From: JANRIG01 sp033765235
GTDB lineage: Bacteria; Bacteroidota; Bacteroidia; Cytophagales; UBA9547
Direction of reading: 5' to 3'
Length of the DNA stretch: 64,000 bases
Assembly: GCA_033765235.1 (NCBI GenBank)
Contig: JANRIG010000023.1
Coordinates: forward strand, 62,001-126,000
The translations under genes were made by a program, and so were the position numbers. The notes below the pieces were generated by a model. It ran no database searches. It was not told the origin of the DNA and saw only the letters and a list, made by a program, of their open reading frames with translations. Positions 8,237-16,515 of this stretch are shown here, piece by piece; positions within the stretch are counted from its first letter, which is position 1; each line of letters starts with the position of its first letter.

Positions 8237-11200
8237 ATGAATATAAAATTAATACCATCTTACAAAATTTTGTTATTACAAATTTTCTCCATTATATGTT
8301 TTTACAAAAGTTCTGCACAATTTACACAAATTGGCTCCAAATATACAACTTTCGGCTCCGCAGTGTCTGGTCAAGTTATTGCAATAAGTGATGATGGTAA
8401 TACTTTAGTATCTTCAGGTAGTGAATGTGCATACATTTTTACATTTAATGGCTCTGGATTTGTTCAAGTTGGTGATAGAATTAAACCCAATGATTTTACA
8501 ACCACAATTACAGGTTTACTTCCTTCTGTTTCGGTTTCATCAGACGGTAAAACTGTTATGATGGGTTTGTACACCGACAACAACTTTATAGGTGCTGCTT
8601 GGATATTTACCTTTAACGGTACAAATTTTGTTCAATTAGGTTCTAAATTGGTTGGTACCGGCGGAATCGGAATCACTAATCAAGGATTTAGCGTTGCGTT
8701 ATCAGAAGACGGCAAAACTGCAATCTCAGGAGGATCCAGAGATAATTCTTATACTGGCGCAGCATGGATATATAAGTTTAATGGCACGTCATTTTCACAA
8801 GTAGGTAGTAAGTTAGTAGGAAGCGGGGCATTGGGAGCATCACATCAGGGTACATCTTCTTCATTAAGTGCAAACGGAAACATTGCCTATGTAGGAGGAT
8901 TTTTAGATAATGGTGGAAGAGGAGCTGTTTGGGTTTATTCATTTAATGGAGTGAATTATACCCAAAATAATAAACTGACAAGCTCTGTACCAAGTCTCAC
9001 CGGCTTGGGTAGACTTGGTTCCATTTCCAGCTCACAAAACGGAGGTATATTGGTAGCATCAGGATCAAACTATAAAATTAGCTCGGGTCATGCTGTAGTT
9101 TTCACGCTAATTGGCACCAATTATTCACAATTACAGGTTTTATCTATAGGAACCGGAATGGTATCATCGTTCACAGGTACATCAGCTTCCGTTTCCTCCG
9201 ATGGCAAAACCATTGCTATAGGCGGATACAGTGATAACAAAAGCTTTGGTGCAATTTGGACTTTTACCTTTAATGGTGTAAGTTTTGTACAGATAGGTCA
9301 GAAATTATTACCAACTGACTATATAGGTACAGGAAGCTTATCCGGCTTTGAGTTTGGCATATCGGTAGATATTTCCGGAGATGGAAAAAAAATGGCCCTT
9401 ATCAGTAGCGCAGAAAAAAATGGCATTGGTGCCTCCTGGGTTTATTCATTTTCGGGCATCAACTATAATAAAGTTACTAAGCTATATGCCAAAAGTTATA
9501 CAGCTCCAGGTTCCAAATTTGGCTCATCTGCATCAATTTCAGAAGACGGCAAGATAGCAATAATAGGAGCTCCGGGCGATGCATTTAATTATGGTATTGC
9601 ATATGCATATTCATTTGATGGAATAAATTATAAACAATTTAGCGATCCATTAATTAATTTAGATACAGTTTGGTTTGGCGGAGGCAAACAAGGCACTAAT
9701 GTTAAAGTCTCAAGCGATGGCAGTACAGTTATCGTGGGCGCACCGGTCCGTAATAATTATTACACCAATAATTTCGGTGCTGTTTACGCATATACTCTTA
9801 GCGGCACAAAGTTTGTTCCTATAGGTGCAAATTTTGGCACATGGTTTAATAGTGAATATGGAAGTGCATTAGCTATGTCATCGAATGGGAAAAAAATAGT
9901 AGTTGGGGCCTTTGGTCATAATTCATTTAATGGTGCTTCCTTTATTTACACTTTTAACGGTAGCAGTTTTGTAAATATGGGAGGACCCATTTCCAGATTA
10001 CTCGGTTCCGGGGAAGGTTACTCTGTAGCTATGTCAGGTGATGGAAATACATACATTGCCGGTGCTCCATTCGATAGCCCCAATGGAGCTGTTTATGTTT
10101 ATACATTCAACGGTGTAAATTACGTGCCTTTTGGACCAAAGTTGGTAGGCTCTAATTCGCTTGGCTCACCCTTCCAGGGTATTAATGTTGAAATTTCTAA
10201 AGATGCTAAAACCATTTTTATTGGTAGTGAAAATGATAACGGGGGAGCAGGTGCTTTTTGGGTGTTTACATTTAATGGTACAAATTATGTACAAGCAGGC
10301 AATAAATATGTTGCCACCGGTCTACTTGGCAGCAATCCGCTTTTTGGAAATCCAATTTCTTGTAGCAATGACTCAAAAACCTTATTAGTAGGTGCATATA
10401 ATGATAATAATGGAATAGGTTGTACCATTGTATACACATTTAATGGCTCAAATTACGTACAAACAGGAAATAAGCTAATAGGTACAGGAGCTTCAGGAAA
10501 TGCCGCACAAGCAGCAACCGCCCTTTCAGGTGATGGCAAAATAGCTATAATAAGTGGCTCCAAGGACAATGGTGAAACAGGGGCATTTTGGGTTTTCACA
10601 TCCCCCGGTATGGCGTCATCAAGCTTAGTTTCAGTGACATCTGCAATTATTTCCGGGTCTAATATTATTTCTATTTCCGGAGGAAATACTGTTATTAGTT
10701 CTTCATATTTACCTGCAAATGCTAATCAGAATACCATACCGGGATGGAATACTACCCTAAATGGAATTGCGACTTTTAGTACAATAACCGGATTACTTAC
10801 TGCTACTAATAATGGTAATGGCATAGTATATTTGCAATCTTATTACGGAAGCATAATATCTGGACTATACACAATTACTATAACTAATAATTTTATTTCT
10901 CAAACCATAACAGGCTTTGCATCTATTACAGGGCAAGTATTTGGCAACCCGCCCATCACCATTAGTGGTGTATCGGCTACTTCAGGGCTATCAGTGAGTT
11001 ATACTGTAAATGGTCCTGCTGTGAATACAGGAAATGTAGTCTCTTTTACGGGTGCAGGCACTGTTACCATTACTGCCACGCAGGTAGGAAACGCCAACTA
11101 CAACGCCGCCTTACCTGTGGTGCAAATAGTTAATGTGGCTAAAGCCAATCAGTCTATTACAGGGTTCAACACCGTAGCAGGGCAAGTATTTGGCAACCCT

Positions 11201-13195
11201 CCCATCACCATTAGTGGGGTATCGGCTACTTCAGGGCTATCAGTAAGCTACACTGTAAATGGACCTGCTGTGAATACAGGAAATATAGTCTCTATCACGG
11301 GTGCAGGCACTGTTACCGTTACTGCCACGCAGGTAGGAAACGCCAACTACAACGCCGCCTTACCTGTGGTACGTATAGTTAATGTGGCTAAAGCTACACC
11401 CATCCTGTCTTTTATCAGTGCTACAACTATAGGTATTGGTGTATCTGCATTGAACGCAATCAGTAATTCCACAGGTGCCATTTCCTATACCCTCACAGGA
11501 GGTACAGCCTCTGCTACTATCAGCGGAAACTCACTCACTAGCTCAGGTGCAGGCTCTTTGAATATTCAGGTAAATGTAGCTGCCGATGTCAATTACAATG
11601 CAGGTAGTATAGCTGTATTACTTACCGTTACCAGTACGCCATCTCCTACTATAGTTTATAACAACATGGTTAAAACTTATGGTGATGCTCCATTTGTAAT
11701 GACTGTATCTTCTACCAACTCTACCGGAGCTATTACCTATAGTATTGCATCCGGCATGGGTGCCAATATATCTCCTTCAGGGGTAGTTACCATTACCGGT
11801 GCAGGAAGTGTGCTGATACAGGCATCACAAGCAGGCGATGTTACTTACAACCCTGCCATAGCCACCGCCACATTAACCATTAACAAAGCCAACCCAACCC
11901 TCAACATTACCTCACCGGGTAGTGGTATAGCAGGCAGTGTAATTACGGTGGGGGTAGCTACAAACAGCACAGGTTCCATTTCGGGCGTGGTGACTAATGG
12001 CACAGGCTTCGCCACATTGAGCGGTAATTTATTATCTCTTAGTGGTGTAGGTGTGGTGACAGTAACTGTAAATCAACTTGCCGATGCCAACTACAATGCG
12101 GGAAGCACCGCACAGGTAGTTACTATTTTGCAAGGAATCAGCCAAACAATCACAGGGTTCAACACCATAGCAGGGCAAGTATTTGGCGACCCGCCCATTA
12201 CCATTAGTGGTGTATCGGCTACTTCAGGGCTATCAGTAAGTTATACTGTAAATGGACCTGCTGTAAGCACAGGAAATGTAATCTCTATTACGGGTGCAGG
12301 CACTGTTACCATTACTGCCACACAGGTAGGAAACACCAACTACAACGCCGCCTCACCTGTGGTGCAAATAGTTAATGTGGCTAAAGCCAATCAGTCTATT
12401 ACAGGGTTTGGCCCATTTAGCAATATGACATTAGGTGGTTCAAACTTAGTAAATCTTTTTGCATCCGCCACTTCAGGATTACCAGTCAATTATTCAATAA
12501 CAGGACCTGCCTCTATATCAGGTAATATAATTACTGTAACCGGACTCGGTATTGTTTCGATTATTGCCTCACAACCAGGTGATGCAAATTATTTGCCTGC
12601 TGCTGAATTGAACACCTCATTTGAGGTGATGAGCATAGACGGAATATCAACAATTCCGGGAATTATGCTTGATCAAACTATAACCGGCATGAATTCTATT
12701 TCAGGTTTCACCTTATCCGGAACCAATAATACAATCACATTAAATGCGATTGCATCATCAGGGTTGACAGTATTTTACACAGTAAGTGGACCTGCGATGG
12801 TTAACGAAAATGTAGTAACTATATATGATGTGGGCACAGTAGGTATTACTGCTCTACAAAATGGCAACGCCATATACAACCCGGCTATACCCGTAAATAT
12901 ATCGTTTACCGTAGTTTCTGTTGCAGGACTCCCTACTTTAGATATGTTGGGAATAACAAATGAAATTAACAATGTGCTGATATATCCAAATCCTAATAAT
13001 GGAACAATTACTGTAGATGCTGAAGATTATCAGCTAATTAAAATATATACATTAAATGGAAATTTGATTGCTAAGCACTATCTACGTGGTGTTAGCAATA
13101 TTATTCATATTGGAGATGTGCCAACAGGCGTATATATCGTTGAATTCTATTCCACAAGCAAAAAGCCCTTGTTTAGAAAAATAACGAAAAGGTAA
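8237..13195 (+). CDS. Giant secreted repeat protein with T9SS type A sorting domain
   Basis: A 1652-residue cell-surface or secreted protein. A signal peptide (1-28) leads into about a dozen repeats of roughly 60 residues (30-790) built on a pattern like SSDGKT..G...DN..GA.W.FTFNG..F.Q.G.KL.GTG, which resembles FG-GAP-type beta-propeller blades. A linker is followed by Ig-like/MBG-like modules (about 890-1570). Three of these are nearly identical to one another. The last ~80 residues (from about 1573) are a type A T9SS sorting domain: IYPNPNNGTITVD, a beta strand IKIYTLNG, and PTGVYIVEF near the end. It should cross the outer membrane by T9SS. Composition differs from neighbouring housekeeping genes. 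It is monocistronic, with a good terminator after it. Possible roles are adhesion or matrix; nothing enzymatic is visible. Confidence 0.9.
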   Translation: MNIKLIPSYKILLLQIFSIICFYKSSAQFTQIGSKYTTFGSAVSGQVIAISDDGNTLVSSGSECAYIFTFNGSGFVQVGDRIKPNDFTTTITGLLPSVSVSSDGKTVMMGLYTDNNFIGAAWIFTFNGTNFVQLGSKLVGTGGIGITNQGFSVALSEDGKTAISGGSRDNSYTGAAWIYKFNGTSFSQVGSKLVGSGALGASHQGTSSSLSANGNIAYVGGFLDNGGRGAVWVYSFNGVNYTQNNKLTSSVPSLTGLGRLGSISSSQNGGILVASGSNYKISSGHAVVFTLIGTNYSQLQVLSIGTGMVSSFTGTSASVSSDGKTIAIGGYSDNKSFGAIWTFTFNGVSFVQIGQKLLPTDYIGTGSLSGFEFGISVDISGDGKKMALISSAEKNGIGASWVYSFSGINYNKVTKLYAKSYTAPGSKFGSSASISEDGKIAIIGAPGDAFNYGIAYAYSFDGINYKQFSDPLINLDTVWFGGGKQGTNVKVSSDGSTVIVGAPVRNNYYTNNFGAVYAYTLSGTKFVPIGANFGTWFNSEYGSALAMSSNGKKIVVGAFGHNSFNGASFIYTFNGSSFVNMGGPISRLLGSGEGYSVAMSGDGNTYIAGAPFDSPNGAVYVYTFNGVNYVPFGPKLVGSNSLGSPFQGINVEISKDAKTIFIGSENDNGGAGAFWVFTFNGTNYVQAGNKYVATGLLGSNPLFGNPISCSNDSKTLLVGAYNDNNGIGCTIVYTFNGSNYVQTGNKLIGTGASGNAAQAATALSGDGKIAIISGSKDNGETGAFWVFTSPGMASSSLVSVTSAIISGSNIISISGGNTVISSSYLPANANQNTIPGWNTTLNGIATFSTITGLLTATNNGNGIVYLQSYYGSIISGLYTITITNNFISQTITGFASITGQVFGNPPITISGVSATSGLSVSYTVNGPAVNTGNVVSFTGAGTVTITATQVGNANYNAALPVVQIVNVAKANQSITGFNTVAGQVFGNPPITISGVSATSGLSVSYTVNGPAVNTGNIVSITGAGTVTVTATQVGNANYNAALPVVRIVNVAKATPILSFISATTIGIGVSALNAISNSTGAISYTLTGGTASATISGNSLTSSGAGSLNIQVNVAADVNYNAGSIAVLLTVTSTPSPTIVYNNMVKTYGDAPFVMTVSSTNSTGAITYSIASGMGANISPSGVVTITGAGSVLIQASQAGDVTYNPAIATATLTINKANPTLNITSPGSGIAGSVITVGVATNSTGSISGVVTNGTGFATLSGNLLSLSGVGVVTVTVNQLADANYNAGSTAQVVTILQGISQTITGFNTIAGQVFGDPPITISGVSATSGLSVSYTVNGPAVSTGNVISITGAGTVTITATQVGNTNYNAASPVVQIVNVAKANQSITGFGPFSNMTLGGSNLVNLFASATSGLPVNYSITGPASISGNIITVTGLGIVSIIASQPGDANYLPAAELNTSFEVMSIDGISTIPGIMLDQTITGMNSISGFTLSGTNNTITLNAIASSGLTVFYTVSGPAMVNENVVTIYDVGTVGITALQNGNAIYNPAIPVNISFTVVSVAGLPTLDMLGITNEINNVLIYPNPNNGTITVDAEDYQLIKIYTLNGNLIAKHYLRGVSNIIHIGDVPTGVYIVEFYSTSKKPLFRKITKR
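10908..11155 (+). repeat. Ig-like module repeat, copy 1
   Basis: First of three nearly identical ~245-bp DNA modules inside the giant secreted protein gene. It encodes an 80-residue module beginning ITGFASITGQVFGNPP and ending VNVAKANQS. It directly abuts copy 2. Confidence 0.85.
11156..11395 (+). repeat. Ig-like module repeat, copy 2
   Basis: Second copy, in tandem with copy 1 and differing at scattered bases (for example GNIVSITGAG against GNVVSFTGAG). It is followed by about 750 bp of more divergent MBG-like modules. Confidence 0.85.
12149..12400 (+). repeat. Ig-like module repeat, copy 3
   Basis: Third copy, separated from copy 2 by other modules. It keeps the same core (GVSATSGLSVSYTVNGPAV) and the same exit sequence as copy 1 (VAKANQSITG), which suggests recent duplication or gene conversion. 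Confidence 0.85.
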
Positions 13196-13211
13196 AAATT
13201 TGTCGCTTGCT

Positions 13212-13255
13212 ATATAGCCGCAAGGTTTTATAAAATCTTGCGGCTATATTTTTAT
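13212..13255 (+). terminator. Rho-independent terminator
   Basis: A 13-bp stem, ATATAGCCGCAAG (13212-13224) with CTTGCGGCTATAT (13237-13249), extends further through the AT-rich loop and is followed by TTTTTATAATAA. It ends transcription of the giant secreted protein gene, 17 bp after its stop. It is the clearest intrinsic terminator in the window. Confidence 0.88.
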
Positions 13256-13384
13256 AATAATCCAATTTTTTGTATTTAGTGACATAACACAACCACACTC
13301 AATGTTAAATTTTCGTTAACATTTCAATATCATGGTACATTTTTGTACTTAGCTGACTATTTTTATATTCTCAATACCATGCTT

Positions 13385-14251
13385 ATGAAGAAATTTGGCG
13401 TCATTAATATTTTTATTCTATTGACAATGAACATATTAAGTCATGCTGCAGGTGAATATTTCCCCATAGGTGCACGTGCCATAGGCATGGCTAATACTGC
13501 TGCACCGCTTACCGACCACTGGGGAGCCTTTAATAATATAGCCTCTATGGCAGATATTAAATATATACACACAGGCTTTTTTTATGAGCGCAGAAATGGA
13601 CAATTTGATATGATGGCACTCACCGGAAGCATGCCTACCAAATATGGAAATGGTGCTTTGGGAGTATATCGCTTTGGCGACAGCAGGTATAGCGATACAC
13701 GTATCAACTTTGGCTGGGCACACAAAATCAATATGGTATCTCTGGGCATACAGGCCGAATATCTGCAAAGCATGGCAGCACAAGAAGCCAATGAAAAACA
13801 GCCCGAATTGAACCGCACCAACTTGTTGCTCAACTTTGGTGGCATAGCCAATGTGACTTCCAAACTCAGATTTGGGGCACATATCTACAATATATTTCAA
13901 GCCAAATATGCCTCATACAAAGAAGAAAAAATACCTACTATTATGAAAATAGGGGCGTCGTTCATTCCTTTTGATAAATTGATGATAAACGGGGAGGTAG
14001 AAAAAGATGTAGAAAAAAAAGAGACTTACAAAATGGGGATGGAATATGCAATTATCCAAAACCTTAAGTTTAGAACGGGTTTCAATATACAGCCCGACAA
14101 ATATTTTATGGGGTTAGGCTACAATACTCATGGGTTTTATTTGGATTATGCCGTGTCGCTGCATCAGCAGTTGGGCATGTCGCAATCCATTAACCTGTCA
14201 TACACCATAGCTCCCAAAACCAAAGAAGCGGTAGCCGAGCCACAAAAATAA
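13385..14251 (+). CDS. PorV/PorQ-like outer-membrane beta-barrel protein
   Basis: About 289 residues. I place the start at ATG 13385 (MKKFGVINIF), which begins a proper signal peptide; ATG 13379 is equally possible, and an upstream TTG frame is unlikely. The mature start, FPIGARAIGMANTAAPLTDHWGAFNNIA, is the signature of the FadL-like UPF0164/PorV/PorQ barrels of Bacteroidota, some of which are T9SS shuttle or attachment proteins. Amphipathic strands continue to the end. The next gene starts 2 bp after the stop, so the two form an operon. Which T9SS or transport role it has cannot be told from sequence. Confidence 0.82.
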   Translation: MKKFGVINIFILLTMNILSHAAGEYFPIGARAIGMANTAAPLTDHWGAFNNIASMADIKYIHTGFFYERRNGQFDMMALTGSMPTKYGNGALGVYRFGDSRYSDTRINFGWAHKINMVSLGIQAEYLQSMAAQEANEKQPELNRTNLLLNFGGIANVTSKLRFGAHIYNIFQAKYASYKEEKIPTIMKIGASFIPFDKLMINGEVEKDVEKKETYKMGMEYAIIQNLKFRTGFNIQPDKYFMGLGYNTHGFYLDYAVSLHQQLGMSQSINLSYTIAPKTKEAVAEPQK

Positions 14252-14253
14252 TA

Positions 14254-16353
14254 ATGAGTAATATTTTGAAAATCAGAAAATTACCTGCCATATATTTGCT
14301 ACTTTTTTTACTTATATCTGTGTGCGTATATCCTCAATCGCCACGCAGACCCGATGTAGATATGGATGCATTTATCCAAAATATATTCGACCAACAGACT
14401 GATAATGTACCTTATGAAGATGTATATGAAAGTTTATTCCAGTTTTACCGCTACCCTCTCGACCTCAACAAAGCTACTCGCGACGATTTGCAAGACCTAT
14501 TTCTGCTGTCGCCGGTACAAGTAGAAGCATTCTTAAAATATCGTGAGCAAAATGGCAAACTGCTCAGCATGTATGAGATACAAGCCATACCCGGGTTTGA
14601 CAAGGCTACCATAGATAAACTGCTGCCTTTTGTAAAAGTGCAAGACGACGGTATATACAAAGATGCTCGCGGATTGCTCAAGCGCATGTACAACGAACAT
14701 GACAACCACTACCTCATCATGCGATACCAACAAACATTGGAGCAGCAAAAAGGATTTGCTCCTGATGCTAAACCATCACAAAAATTTTTAGGCTCTCCCG
14801 AGCAGCTATTCGCCAGATACAGAGTGTATCAAAAAAATGATTTCAGCTTTGGTATCACCACCAAAAAAGATGTAGGAGAGCAACTTGCATGGAACCCTGA
14901 CAAAAAGCAATACGGCATGGACTTTTACTCTGCACACCTCACCTTATATAATATAGGCAAAATAAAATGCCTTGCTCTGGGCGACTATCAACTCATGATA
15001 GGGCAAGGCTTGGCAAGCTCAGCAGGATTTTACAGGGGCAAAGGTGCTGAACCTGTGCTCACCGCCAAGCGCAGCAACCAAGGACTGAGACCCTATACCA
15101 GTGCTATGGAGTTCAACTACTATCGTGGGGCTGCCATCACTTATGCTCTCCACAAAACGATTGATTTCACCGCATATTACTCTAACCGAGCTGTAGATGC
15201 TAATGTAATAAAAGATACTACTGACCTGGACGAATACACCTCTACCATATTCATCAACGGATTGCACCGTACCGATAAGGAGCTGCAAGGCAAAGGTGCG
15301 CTCAATGAGCAAATTAGCGGACAATACTTGCAATATAACAGCGTAGACGGCAGACTCAAAATAGGGCTCAGCAGCATATACACATGGTATGACAACCGCA
15401 TACTGCGCAACCCTACACTCACCACTATATATGACTTTAGCGGCAGCAATAACTTGAACCTCGGTGCCGATTTTTCTTACGTGTTTCAAAATTTTAATTT
15501 TTTTGGGGAAATAAATCGCAGCAAAAGCGGTGGGGTAGCAGCCTTGGGTGGTTTCATAGCCAGCTTGCATCCTACCCTTGATATGGCACTTTCTGCCCGC
15601 AGCTACGATGTCAACTATCATGCATTCTATTCCAACGCATTCAGAGAGCAGTCGCTCGCTCAAAATGAGCGAGGTATATATTGGGGGGTAAAATATATGC
15701 CCATAAAAAAACTCAATTTTGCAGGCTCTTTTGACAGGTTTGAGTTTCCATGGCTCATAAGCCGTGCAGATGCTCCTACAGAGGGGTATGAATATAGAAT
15801 AAGAGTAAATTTTATGCCTACCAAAAAAATCACACTATACGCACAGTATGTGGGAGAGGTGAAGCAACTTAACGCTCCTAACAGAGTAGGCAATACTGAT
15901 GTGCTGAGCAACACCCACCGCCGCAACTACTTGATAAACTTGGATTATAAGGCTGAGAAGCTCATTACCTTGAAAACAAGAATACAGTTTAGCGATTTCA
16001 GACAAGAGATGCAGCCACTGGAGCAAGGTATAGTGGCATTGCAAGACGTAAATTTTGACTTTGGCAAATTTCGTATCAGTACTCGCTTTGCCATATTTGA
16101 TGCACAAGACTATAATGTGAGGATATATGTATTTGAAAAAAATGTGCTATATGCCTTTGCCATGCCTCTATACTATGGTCAAGGAGTAAGGAATTATATA
16201 TTGCTGCAATATAAAATTAATCGGCAAACGGATGTATGGCTCCGTGTGGCACAGTTCAACTACCGCAACCAAGACAACATAAGCTCCGGCCTCAATGAGA
16301 TAGACGGCAGCACCAAAACAGATGTGACCTTGCAGGTAAAATATGATTTTTAA
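14254..16353 (+). CDS. Helix-hairpin-helix outer-membrane protein (ComEA-like HhH plus barrel)
   Basis: A 699-residue secreted protein. The signal peptide (about 1-28) is followed by tandem helix-hairpin-helix motifs at roughly residues 68-130 (YPLDLNKATRDDLQDLFLL, then MYEIQAIPGFDKATIDKLL), similar to the DNA-binding ComEA type. The rest is rich in amphipathic beta strands and ends in an aromatic residue (LQVKYDF), as outer-membrane barrels do. HhH-plus-barrel proteins of this size recur in Bacteroidota without a settled function. Its position 2 bp after the PorV-like gene argues for a joint outer-membrane role, possibly DNA binding or uptake, which is inference only. Confidence 0.82.
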   Translation: MSNILKIRKLPAIYLLLFLLISVCVYPQSPRRPDVDMDAFIQNIFDQQTDNVPYEDVYESLFQFYRYPLDLNKATRDDLQDLFLLSPVQVEAFLKYREQNGKLLSMYEIQAIPGFDKATIDKLLPFVKVQDDGIYKDARGLLKRMYNEHDNHYLIMRYQQTLEQQKGFAPDAKPSQKFLGSPEQLFARYRVYQKNDFSFGITTKKDVGEQLAWNPDKKQYGMDFYSAHLTLYNIGKIKCLALGDYQLMIGQGLASSAGFYRGKGAEPVLTAKRSNQGLRPYTSAMEFNYYRGAAITYALHKTIDFTAYYSNRAVDANVIKDTTDLDEYTSTIFINGLHRTDKELQGKGALNEQISGQYLQYNSVDGRLKIGLSSIYTWYDNRILRNPTLTTIYDFSGSNNLNLGADFSYVFQNFNFFGEINRSKSGGVAALGGFIASLHPTLDMALSARSYDVNYHAFYSNAFREQSLAQNERGIYWGVKYMPIKKLNFAGSFDRFEFPWLISRADAPTEGYEYRIRVNFMPTKKITLYAQYVGEVKQLNAPNRVGNTDVLSNTHRRNYLINLDYKAEKLITLKTRIQFSDFRQEMQPLEQGIVALQDVNFDFGKFRISTRFAIFDAQDYNVRIYVFEKNVLYAFAMPLYYGQGVRNYILLQYKINRQTDVWLRVAQFNYRNQDNISSGLNEIDGSTKTDVTLQVKYDF

Positions 16354-16515
16354 TCAAAAAAATCAGTGTTTATAGTTTGGTACTTACTCATACCGTAGGG
16401 CATAGTTTGTAAAAAATTAACCCTCAACATGACATTAGACATAAAATGTAACTTATCGGCAAACAATACATTATATAGTATGCAATGGTATAAATCAGTA
16501 ATTTCAAAAATCCAT

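Noticed and set aside
10908..12400. Repeats as a CRISPR array or tandem mobile element
   Set aside because: They are in frame, encode an Ig-like fold and have no regular short spacers; they are protein modules.
13343..13384. TTG start for the PorV-like gene
   Set aside because: The extra 12-14 residues are not signal-like, while ATG 13379/13385 begins a clean signal peptide.
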